Made by a program: the position numbers and the translations under genes. A stretch of DNA of 41,110 bases, taken from NCBI RefSeq assembly GCF_003270085.1, contig NZ_QFDQ01000023.1:1-41110 (forward strand), given 5' to 3'. The stretch is from Streptomyces triticisoli. Lineage in GTDB: Bacteria > Actinomycetota > Actinomycetes > Streptomycetales > Streptomycetaceae. A model generated the notes under the pieces. It made no database searches, was not told the DNA's origin, and saw nothing but the letters and a program-made list of their open reading frames with translations. Shown piece after piece: positions 8,362 through 17,429 of the stretch. The stretch's first letter is position 1. Each line of letters begins with the position of its first letter.

Positions 8362-10593
8362 GTGGTCATTGGCTCGCCGGACACGACACTACGCGCCCAG
8401 GCACCCCTCCTGGTATCGATGTCCGAGATCGCCGCTTTCGCCCGGGTGAAGCGTCCCGTCGTGTCCACTTGGCGTCGCCGTCACCCGGACTTCCCTGCAG
8501 CCATGTCCGAGAGCTCGGGAAGGCCGCTGTTCGACGGTGCCCAGGTGGCCGAGTGGTTGATCGCGTCCGGCCTGGGCAACGCCGCCCCGACGGAGCTCCG
8601 CTCCGAGCTAGCCCTCTTCGGCATCATCGCGCTGCGGGACCGGTTCACGCCGTGGCAGCTGGTCGAGACATTGGGAAGCCTCCTGTGCCTGCGCCGGCTC
8701 GACGGCCGGCCGCTGACCGAGGGCACGGACGGTTCCCTGAGCGACGCCGAAGCGGACGAAATCCTGTGGTCCGCCGTGCTGCGCCGCGCTGAACGGATCG
8801 ACGAGGAGGACGATTTCGTCCTCCGGGAGCTGCGTTCCCTCGACGCCGCCGCGGCCCCGCTCGTCCGCCTCGCCGAGGACCTGGTCGAGGCCGCCTACGA
8901 CGAGCGCGGCGCGTACGAGTGGCTGCTCGCCGCCCGCTCCCGGCTTGGCCTGGGCTCCCTCGCCGCCGACTCCGTCGCCCCCGAGCTGAGCCGCTTGCTC
9001 ACCCAGCTCACCGACCTCCGCATCCGGCTGGAGCACGGCGAGTCCCTCGTCCTCGCCGACCCGCACGCTCGTGCCGGCGACCTGCTCGCCGCGCTCCTCG
9101 ACGACACGGACGACCGCGAGCGCGTCACCGTCCTCGCCGCCGACCCCGATGACCGGCTGGCCCGCATCACGCGCCGCCGCCTTCTCCTCGCGGGCGTCAG
9201 CGAACTTGACCTCGACGTCCAGACCGGCCCCGATCTGGAGGAGCACCTCGCGGACCCGGACCTCGTCGTCACCCAGCTCCCCTACCGCCCCGGCGAGAAC
9301 CGTTCCGTACTCACCGCCCTGGCGGAGGTCGAGTACGTCGCCGACCTCCTGCGCCCCGGCTGTACGGCTCTCGTCCTGGGTCCGGCCGACGCGCTCGTGG
9401 ACGAACTCAAGGACACCGAGGCGTCCCAGCTCCGCTCAGCCCTCCTGCGCGGCAACGTCGTCGAGTCCGTCATTGCGCTCCCCGGCGGCGTCCTGCCCTT
9501 CCGCCCCGGCTACCGCCCCGCGCTGTGGACGCTCACCCGCGGTCCCGTCCCCGAGGCGGAGGGCAAGGTTTTACTGGCCGACATCAGCTCCGATCAGCTC
9601 ACGGCGGATGTGCGCATGCGACTCGCCGAGGACGTCCTCCTCTGGCGTGCGGAAGGCTTCCGGGCGCTCGACGGCCACGACCCGCGCTACGGCCGCGTGA
9701 TCTCCATCGCCGACCTGGACCGAGCCTTCGGCGGCCCGCTGACCCCGCCCGCGCCGCCGGCCTCCGCGATCTGGTCCGACAAGGTCATCGAACGCCCGGC
9801 CCTGATCGCCGAGGCCGAGGCGCGCCTGGAGCGCGCGACGGCGGATGCCCGCGCGTACGAGGACGAGCAGGGTCCCTACCGAGGAGGCGTACTGCGTCGG
9901 GTCGACCGGCTGCCCCGGCGCACCACCCTCGGCGGGCTGATCGCCGACCGCAGGGTGACCAGGCTCCCCGGCCACCGCGTTGACGACCGGCACCTCACGG
10001 CGGACGGCCACCACGCCGTCCTGGGCCCCGAGGAGATCACGGGCGAACGGCCCGTCGGCGCGCGCCGCATCGACCGGCTGGTCCTGGCCGCCGAGTACAA
10101 CCGGGTGGCGCTCACCGAACCCGGTGACGTCGTCTACACCCTCACGCCCCGCCTCGGCCTGTACGTTGACCACGACGGGTTCTCGGTGGTCGCCTTCCCG
10201 GCCCGAGTCCTGCGCGTCGACCCCGGCGCCCTCCGCCCGCTGACCCCGCGAGTCCTGGCGGTCCTGCTGGGTGCGGCCCGGGGCACCGCCCGTATCATTA
10301 AAAAACCTGCGCGTCGACCCCGGCGCCCTCCGCCCGCTGACCCCGCGAGTCCTGGCGGTCCTGCTGGGTGCGGCCCGGGGCACCGCCCGCAGTCCCAGCG
10401 CGGTGCGCCCCGCCCGCCGCATCGAGGACTACCAGCTCCCCGACCTCGAACCGGACGAGGTGCTGTGCTTCGACGCCCTGCTGACCGAGGCCGAACACCG
10501 GGAACGCTTGCTGCTCGCCCAGGCCGACGCCCTCGCCGAGGCCCGCGACCTGACGATCGCCGGCCTGGCGGACGGCACGCTCACTCTCGCTGA
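8362..10593 (+). CDS. HTH / degenerate N6-methyltransferase / TRD-like protein, 3' end frameshifted
   Basis: As read, a 743-aa protein. Residues ~18-70 form a MerR/HTH-like domain (MSEIAAFARVKRPVVSTWRR). The middle resembles HsdM-type N6-adenine methyltransferases but lacks the key residues: where motif I (DPACGSG) is expected it has ADPHARAGDLL, and where NPPY/F is expected it has TQLPYRPGENRS. The rest of the fold is recognisable (VVESVIALPGGVLPF). The C-terminal part (LTEPGDVVYTLTPRLGLYVD) resembles an HsdS target-recognition domain. It is therefore probably a non-catalytic partner or specificity factor for the hsdMSR genes directly downstream. An 84-bp duplication plus 13-bp linker (10209-10389) shifts the frame after about residue 643, so the last ~100 residues are nonsense (Arg/Pro-rich). 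Removing 97 bp restores a 715-aa protein ending at 10606. The start is GTG 8362, with GGGGAGGGG 8 nt upstream; GTG 8287 is also open. Confidence 0.8.
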   Translation: MVIGSPDTTLRAQAPLLVSMSEIAAFARVKRPVVSTWRRRHPDFPAAMSESSGRPLFDGAQVAEWLIASGLGNAAPTELRSELALFGIIALRDRFTPWQLVETLGSLLCLRRLDGRPLTEGTDGSLSDAEADEILWSAVLRRAERIDEEDDFVLRELRSLDAAAAPLVRLAEDLVEAAYDERGAYEWLLAARSRLGLGSLAADSVAPELSRLLTQLTDLRIRLEHGESLVLADPHARAGDLLAALLDDTDDRERVTVLAADPDDRLARITRRRLLLAGVSELDLDVQTGPDLEEHLADPDLVVTQLPYRPGENRSVLTALAEVEYVADLLRPGCTALVLGPADALVDELKDTEASQLRSALLRGNVVESVIALPGGVLPFRPGYRPALWTLTRGPVPEAEGKVLLADISSDQLTADVRMRLAEDVLLWRAEGFRALDGHDPRYGRVISIADLDRAFGGPLTPPAPPASAIWSDKVIERPALIAEAEARLERATADARAYEDEQGPYRGGVLRRVDRLPRRTTLGGLIADRRVTRLPGHRVDDRHLTADGHHAVLGPEEITGERPVGARRIDRLVLAAEYNRVALTEPGDVVYTLTPRLGLYVDHDGFSVVAFPARVLRVDPGALRPLTPRVLAVLLGAARGTARIIKKPARRPRRPPPADPASPGGPAGCGPGHRPQSQRGAPRPPHRGLPAPRPRTGRGAVLRRPADRGRTPGTLAARPGRRPRRGPRPDDRRPGGRHAHSR
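10209..10389 (+). repeat. 84-bp direct duplication with 13-bp A/T-rich linker
   Basis: Positions 10209-10292 and 10306-10389 are identical 84-bp copies (both start CCTGCGCGTCGACCCC and end CACCGCCCG). Between them is TATCATTAAAAAA (10293-10305), strikingly A/T-rich for this genome. The 97-bp period is not a multiple of three, so it frameshifts the methyltransferase-like gene. Because the copies are perfect, the event is recent, or it is an assembly error. Confidence 0.95.
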
Positions 10594-10606
10594 TCCGTAC
10601 GCCTGA
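10306..10606 (+). pseudogene. Detached C-terminal part of the HTH/pseudo-methyltransferase gene
   Basis: In the second repeat copy the original frame resumes: LRVDPGALRPLTPRVLAVLL, then an intact tail including RRIEDYQLPDLEPDEVLCFD, LLTEAEHRERLLLAQADALA and a stop at 10604-10606. This tail (DYQLPDLEPDE, then a helical end) is the natural C-terminus of the upstream gene. It has no ribosome site of its own and is unlikely to be made unless the duplication is removed or ribosomes shift frame. The tail resembles the conserved helical end of HsdS-like subunits, which mediates contact with HsdM. Confidence 0.75.
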
Positions 10607-10664
10607 CCCGGCCACCATACAAAGCCATCCACGCCCACCCATCGACCACTCGGAAGAAGGAACG

Positions 10665-12297
<1,633 letters not shown>

Positions 12298-12305
<8 letters not shown>

Positions 12306-13515
12306 GTGGCGTGAGCGCAAGCTGGGCGAACTCATCAAAATTAAGCATGGGTTTGCCTTCAAAGGTGAGCACTTCAGTGATCGGCCAGGTTCTGGCCCAG
12401 TACTGGTAACTCCTGGAAATTTTGCTGTGGGTGGGGGATTTAAGAAAGCGAAGCCGAAGTTCTATACCGGTGAATTTCCCCAAGAATACGTGCTCGGTGA
12501 AGGTGATTTGATTGTCACGATGACCGACCTAAGTAAAACGGTCGATACGCTAGGTTATGGTGCGCTCGTCCCTGGTGATGCGGTGTACCTGCATAATCAG
12601 CGTATTGGTCTGGTGCAGTTTTTGGAGCCGTCTGGCGTGAATAAAAGATTCCTGTGCTACGCCATGCGTACCTCTGCTTATCGGCACCATGTCATTGCCG
12701 GAGCGACTGGCAGTACGGTGAAGCATACGAGTCCCAGTAGAATCTGTGAGTACTCGATAACTTTGCCGCCTCTTCAGGAGCAAGAGGGAATCGCTGGTGT
12801 CCTCGGGGCGCTGGACGACAAGATCGCGGTCAACGAGCGCATTGCGACTCTTGCCCTTGAGCTTGCAGACGCACAGTACGCCCGCGCTGTTCGAGAGTTG
12901 GATTTCGGGCCCGAGACGTTTGGTTCGGCAGCTGCTGTTGTCGGCGGAGGGACACCCAGTACGAAGAAAGAGGGTTATTGGGGTGGGGGGATTGCTTGGA
13001 CCACTCCAACGGATGTAACCGCGCTGTCTGCGCCATACCTCTTTGAAACCAGCCGGACCATCACGGACAAGGGGTTGGAGAATTGTGCATCGCAGCTCTA
13101 CCCGGCGCAGTCCATCTTCATGACCTCTCGTGCAACCATTGGGGCTTTTGCTCTGCCGCAGATGCCCGCTGCGGTAAACCAGGGGTTCATCGTTGTTCTG
13201 CCGCCAACCGAGGAGCTTCGATGGTGGCTGCTTCATGAAATGCGCTCTCGCGTGGATGAAATGATCAGCCTGGCTAATGGATCGACTTTCCTAGAGCTGA
13301 GTCGCAAGAATTTCAAGGGCATGCCGATCCGGTTGGCGAGTGACCAGAGTACCGCCGAGTTCGCGCAGGCTGTTTCACCACTGCATGGCAAGGCTGCTCA
13401 AGCAACGGCCGAATCGCGCACCCTGGTCACCCTCCGAGACACCCTCCTCCCTCAACTAATGTCCGGCAAGCTCCGCGTCCGTGACGCTGAGAAGATCGTG
13501 GAGGACGCCGTATGA
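12298..13515 (+). CDS. hsdS: Type I restriction-modification specificity subunit HsdS
   Basis: 405 aa. It recognises the two halves of a bipartite DNA target and bridges the HsdM and HsdR subunits. TRD1 spans about residues 1-155 (starts WRERKLGELIKIKHGFAFKG). A conserved helical spacer follows at about 157-205 (PPLQEQEGIAGVLGALDDKI). TRD2 is about 210-355, and the C-terminal spacer ends in TLLPQLMSGKLRVRDAEKIV. The gene is clearly more A/T-rich than hsdM and hsdR, mostly inside the TRDs, while its last ~100 bp return to high-GC codon use. That is the pattern expected when recognition domains are swapped by recombination. The start is ATG 12298 inside the hsdM end; an earlier ATG at 12265 would give a long overlap and an N-terminus unlike the family. 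Confidence 0.95.
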
Positions 13516-16500
13516 CCACCGAGAGCGGCAGCGAGCACACCCCCGCCCACCTCGACGCCAAGATGACCGAGGCCACCTGGGAGCGCCTCGCCTTAGAGGA
13601 GCTTCGCGAGCTGGAGTGGGAGGTCAAGGCTGGCAAGGATCTCGCCCCCGGCACCGGGCACCGCCGGGACTGGGACGATCTGATCCTGCACGACGAGCTT
13701 CAGCTGGCCGTCGAGAAGCTGAACCCGGAGCTGTCCGCAGCTGCAGTCCAGGAAGCCCTCCGTATCGCCACCGATCCTGCCTCCCGCGAGGCGTACCCGG
13801 AGAACCGGCAGGCGCACGAGTACCTGACCGCTGGCATCCGGCTGACCTACGTCGATGAGTTTGGCGCCGAGCAGGCCCCGACCGTCCGCCTCGTCGACTT
13901 CACGGACCCCGACGCGAACAGCTACTTCGCCGTCAACCAGGTCACCGTCCGGGAAACTGACGGCAGCCACCGCCGCTTCGACATCGTCCTGTACGTCAAC
14001 GGCCTTCCCCTCGCCGTCGTCGAGCTGAAGAGCGCATCCGACAAGAACACGACCCTCAAGTCCGCACATGCCCAGCTCCAGACCTACGTCTCGGAGTTCC
14101 CGATCGCGTTCCGCTACAACGTGCTCTGTCTCGTCTCGGACGGCATAACCGCCAAGTACGGCACGGTCTTCACGCCGTACGAGCACTTCGCGCCCTGGAA
14201 CGTCGACCACGAGGGCGAGCGCGTCGACACCAACGCGCCCGGCTACGACGGTGTGGACGCGCTGAACCTGGCTCTGCACGGCCTGTTCACCCAGGACCGG
14301 TTCCTCTCCCTCACCCGCAACTTCGTCAACTTCCCCCCGCCCAAGCCGGGCGAGCCCCTCTCGGGCAAGCGCATCGCGAAGCCGCACCAGTACTTCGCGG
14401 TCAAGAAGGCGGTGGACGCGGTCGTCGCGGCGTCCCGCTCGACCGGGCAGGCCGGTGTCGTCTGGCACACGCAGGGTGCGGGAAAGTCCGAGGAGATGGT
14501 GGAGACAGCCGCGCTGGTCTCCCGCCACCCGGCCCTGAACAACCCCACCATCGTCGTCATCACCGACCGCACCGACCTCGACGACCAGCTGTACGACACC
14601 TTCCTGGACAGTGAGACTCTCCTCCAGCAGAAGGCCCACCAGTTCAACACGCGTGAAGAGCTGCGCACCGCGCTGAAGGAGCGCACCGTCGGCGGGATTC
14701 TCTTCACCACCCTCCAGAAGTTCGGCCTGAGCAAGGAGGAGAAAGACGCCGGCAAGTCCCACCCTCTCCTCTCCGAGCGCCGCAACATCCTGGTGATCGT
14801 CGACGAGGCGCACCGCTCGCACTATGACAGCCTCGACGGATACGCCCGCCACCTGCGCGACGCCCTCCCTTACGCCACCCTGCTCGCCTTCACCGGCACG
14901 CCGATCTCGAAGGCGGAGGCCGACACCCGCGCCGTCTTCGGCGAGTACATCGACGTGTACGACCTGAAGCGGGCCGTCGACGACGGGGCCACGGTCCGCG
15001 TGTTCCACGAGCCGCGCGTCATCGAGGTCGACCTGCCCAAGGGCGTGGACCCGGGCAAGATCGACGAGCAGGCCAACAGCCTGACCGAGGGCATGGACGA
15101 CGCCGAGCGCCGTCGCGTCATCAAATACGCCACGACGATGAATACTGTCTACGGCGCCCCCGACCGGATAGCGAAGCTCGCCGACGACCTGATCGCCCAC
15201 TGGGAAACGCGCCGGGAACTGGTCAAGCCGGACCTCGGTGGTCCCGGCAAGGCGATGGTGGTGTGTATGACGCGCGACATCTGCGTGTCCCTCTTCGACG
15301 CGCTGGCCGAGCGGCGGCCGGAATGGGTTGGCAAGGAAGCCGACCAGGGTGTCATGAAGATCGTCTTCCACAGTGACCCCTCCGACGAGAAACACCTACG
15401 CAAGCACGCTTTGCGGCCGTCGCAACAGAAGGTCGTCCAGGCCCGCGCCAAGGACCCGGACGACGAGCTGGAACTGCTGATCGTCCACTCCATGCTGCTC
15501 ACCGGCTACGACGCGCCGCCCATTCACACCCTGTACATGGACCGCCCCATGCAGGGCGCCAACCTGATGCAGGCCCTGGCCCGCGTTAATCGCCGCTTCC
15601 GGGGCAAGCAGGACGGCCTCCTGGTTGGTTACGCGCCACTCACCGACAACCTCGCCAAGGCCCTGCGCGAGTACTCGGACCAGGACCGCAAGGACCAGAC
15701 GCTCGGCGCGGACATCGAGCGGGCCATCACCGAGGTCAAGAACGAGCTGTCCACCATTAAGGGGCTGCTGGCCGGGTGCCATTGGAGGGAGTGGCTGGCC
15801 GACACCGGCCGTCCCGACTCCCGCAAGCGCGCTCTGCGGCTGACCGCCGACTTCCTGCGTGCCCCGAAGAACCCGGGCAACCAGGTCGAGCCCGGCGCCA
15901 AGCCGCTCTCCGCCCGCTTCAAGGACAGCGCCGCCCGGCTCGACCGCTTCTACCGCGTCTGTGCGATGAGCCGCGAGATCGCCGAGCGCTGCGAGGACCT
16001 GGACGACTGGCGCCGTGACATCGCCTTCTTCAGCGAGGTTCGGGCCTGGATGATCAAGCTCGACGCCGCCCAGCGCGAGGCGAGTGGGCAGCCGCTCAGC
16101 GCCGAGGTCCAGCGCTACCTCCAGGCCCTGGCGGCTTCGGTCGTCGACGCCGACGAGATCACCGACCTGTACGCGGAGGCCGGGATCGGCCGGCTGGACA
16201 TCACCCGCATCAACGAGGCGCAGCTGCGCAAGCTGGAGAACTCCGAGACCCCGCACCTGGTCACCGAGGCGCTACGCCGCATGATCCAGCAGAAGATGCG
16301 CGAAGTGACCAAGCACAACGTCGTTCGGAACGAGAGCTTCTCCAAGCGCCTCGACGACCTGATGAAGCGGTACATGCTTCAGCAGCTCACCAGCGCACAG
16401 GTCATCGCCGAACTCGCCGCCTTGGCGAGGGAGGTATCGGCGGAGGCCCGCCGCGGCGAGCAGTTCGACCCGCCGCTCAGCCACGCCGAGTTGGCCTTCT

Positions 16501-16772
16501 ATGACGCGGTCGCCCACCGCGACATGGCCGAGCTGATGGAAGGCGGCCAAGACACCCTCGCCGACATTGCCCGAGCCTTGGTGAAGGACATTAGGAAGAA
16601 CCTCTCCGTCGACTGGCTCTCCCGCGAGCCCGTCCGGGCCAAGCTGCGCACTCGCATCCGCCGCGTGCTGGCGATGTTCGACTACCCGCCAGAGGAGGAG
16701 CGCGAGGCGGTCGACCTCGTCCTCAAGCAGATGGAGATCGTGGCCGCCCTGTGGGCGCCTGCCGCGAAGTAG
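13512..16772 (+). CDS. hsdR: Type I restriction endonuclease subunit HsdR
   Basis: 1086 aa. This is the translocase and nuclease of the type I complex, which pulls unmodified DNA by ATP hydrolysis and cuts at a distance. The N-terminal HSDR_N nuclease domain shows the PD-(D/E)xK set D157 ... E171-x-K173 (context FDIVLYVNGLPLAVVELKSA). The superfamily 2 helicase part has Walker A TQGAGKS (320-326), DEAH (431-434, context VIVDEAHRSHYDSL) and motif III AFTGTPIS. Later come LLTGYDAPPIHTLYMDRPM and ALARVNRRFRGKQDG (helicase motifs V and VI). The C-terminal ~300 residues are helical and would contact HsdM/S. ATG 13512 overlaps the hsdS stop (ATGA). All catalytic motifs appear intact, so restriction is probably active if HsdS/M assemble. 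Confidence 0.96.
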   Translation: MTTESGSEHTPAHLDAKMTEATWERLALEELRELEWEVKAGKDLAPGTGHRRDWDDLILHDELQLAVEKLNPELSAAAVQEALRIATDPASREAYPENRQAHEYLTAGIRLTYVDEFGAEQAPTVRLVDFTDPDANSYFAVNQVTVRETDGSHRRFDIVLYVNGLPLAVVELKSASDKNTTLKSAHAQLQTYVSEFPIAFRYNVLCLVSDGITAKYGTVFTPYEHFAPWNVDHEGERVDTNAPGYDGVDALNLALHGLFTQDRFLSLTRNFVNFPPPKPGEPLSGKRIAKPHQYFAVKKAVDAVVAASRSTGQAGVVWHTQGAGKSEEMVETAALVSRHPALNNPTIVVITDRTDLDDQLYDTFLDSETLLQQKAHQFNTREELRTALKERTVGGILFTTLQKFGLSKEEKDAGKSHPLLSERRNILVIVDEAHRSHYDSLDGYARHLRDALPYATLLAFTGTPISKAEADTRAVFGEYIDVYDLKRAVDDGATVRVFHEPRVIEVDLPKGVDPGKIDEQANSLTEGMDDAERRRVIKYATTMNTVYGAPDRIAKLADDLIAHWETRRELVKPDLGGPGKAMVVCMTRDICVSLFDALAERRPEWVGKEADQGVMKIVFHSDPSDEKHLRKHALRPSQQKVVQARAKDPDDELELLIVHSMLLTGYDAPPIHTLYMDRPMQGANLMQALARVNRRFRGKQDGLLVGYAPLTDNLAKALREYSDQDRKDQTLGADIERAITEVKNELSTIKGLLAGCHWREWLADTGRPDSRKRALRLTADFLRAPKNPGNQVEPGAKPLSARFKDSAARLDRFYRVCAMSREIAERCEDLDDWRRDIAFFSEVRAWMIKLDAAQREASGQPLSAEVQRYLQALAASVVDADEITDLYAEAGIGRLDITRINEAQLRKLENSETPHLVTEALRRMIQQKMREVTKHNVVRNESFSKRLDDLMKRYMLQQLTSAQVIAELAALAREVSAEARRGEQFDPPLSHAELAFYDAVAHRDMAELMEGGQDTLADIARALVKDIRKNLSVDWLSREPVRAKLRTRIRRVLAMFDYPPEEEREAVDLVLKQMEIVAALWAPAAK

Positions 16773-16843
16773 ACGCGAACGCGACGGGTGGACCAAATGT
16801 GGCGGTCCGCCCGTTACGGGTAGTGTGCTCGATTTATGGTGCA

Positions 16844-16861
16844 AACTGTCGCGCGATAGTT
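16844..16861. promoter_or_regulatory. Near-perfect 18-bp palindrome
   Basis: AACTGTCGCGCGATAGTT; only one base pair breaks the symmetry. It lies 53 bp upstream of the decayed HATPase gene. Palindromes with a TCGCGCGA core near HATPase/XRE gene sets suggest an XRE-type operator, but this is inference and no regulator is encoded beside it. Confidence 0.35.
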
Positions 16862-16913
16862 CGTCTCCTCACCACGAAGCGCGCGGCTCGCCCGATGTCT
16901 CGCCGCCCGATGT

Positions 16914-17255
16914 ATGGAGGAGCGGAGCTCCCTGCTGGCGCCGGACGTGTCGTGCACGGTCGCCCTCGCCGTCGGCGAACTTGCCGCGAGCGCCGTACAG
17001 CAGGGTCGAGTTCCCGGGTGTGACTTCGGTCTTCGGCTCGCCCTCGACGCGGCTGCGGGCCTGGTTCGTATCGAGGCCGCGGACGCCACCACCGCGAAGC
17101 GGTCGTCCGCGGCTCCGCCCTGCTCATACCCCGAGTGGGCCTGGTCGAGGACTGCTCCTGTGGGCGCCCTGACCGTGCGGTGGGGGTCGGAGCCACGTCG
17201 ACCCGTGAGTGAGATGGCATGGGTGGGGGCGTCTGTCCGGCGTCAAGTTGCCTAA
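16914..17255 (+). pseudogene. Decayed anti-sigma-like HATPase (ATP-binding) gene
   Basis: The reading frame from ATG 16914 starts like a Streptomyces RsbW-like HATPase: VALAVGELAASAVQQGRVPG matches the N-box (E-x-x-x-N, here with Ser in place of Asn), and GLVRIEAADA matches the D-x-G region with the Gly lost. The ATP-lid GRGLLL is present only in the next frame (about 17140-17157), after which the original frame resumes with VGALTVRWGSEPRR. So two compensating frame changes disrupt the G2 box, and the first ~30 family residues are missing. Compare the intact homologue at 25090-25581. It sits between hsdR and the SMC-like ATPase gene, separating two defence blocks, and is probably a relic of an older regulatory unit. 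Confidence 0.6.
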
Positions 17256-17271
17256 TAAAGCTGGAAGTTGC

Positions 17272-17287
17272 GATAACCCTCGTTATC
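17272..17287. promoter_or_regulatory. Palindromic operator candidate, copy 2
   Basis: GATAACCCTCGTTATC, within the 20-bp perfect inverted repeat GCGATAAC-CCTC-GTTATCGC (17270-17289). It matches the site at 8194-8209 in 14 of 16 bases and lies 142 bp before the ATPase start, compared with 152 bp for copy 1. Confidence 0.5.
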
Positions 17288-17429
17288 GCTGAACCAGTGG
17301 AGTGCAACACCTCTCTGTCTCTAACTTCTGTTCCGTCACACCGGGCTCGCGCAGAGCCGGAGGATCATCCCTCACCGCGCCCCGCCCGGCCGACTCCTTG
17401 GAACGGACCACGGAAGGGCGGAGAGCACC

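Noticed and set aside
13593..15395. 600-codon frame antisense to hsdR
   Set aside because: Composition mirrors hsdR codons; the hsdR helicase and nuclease motifs are unmistakable.
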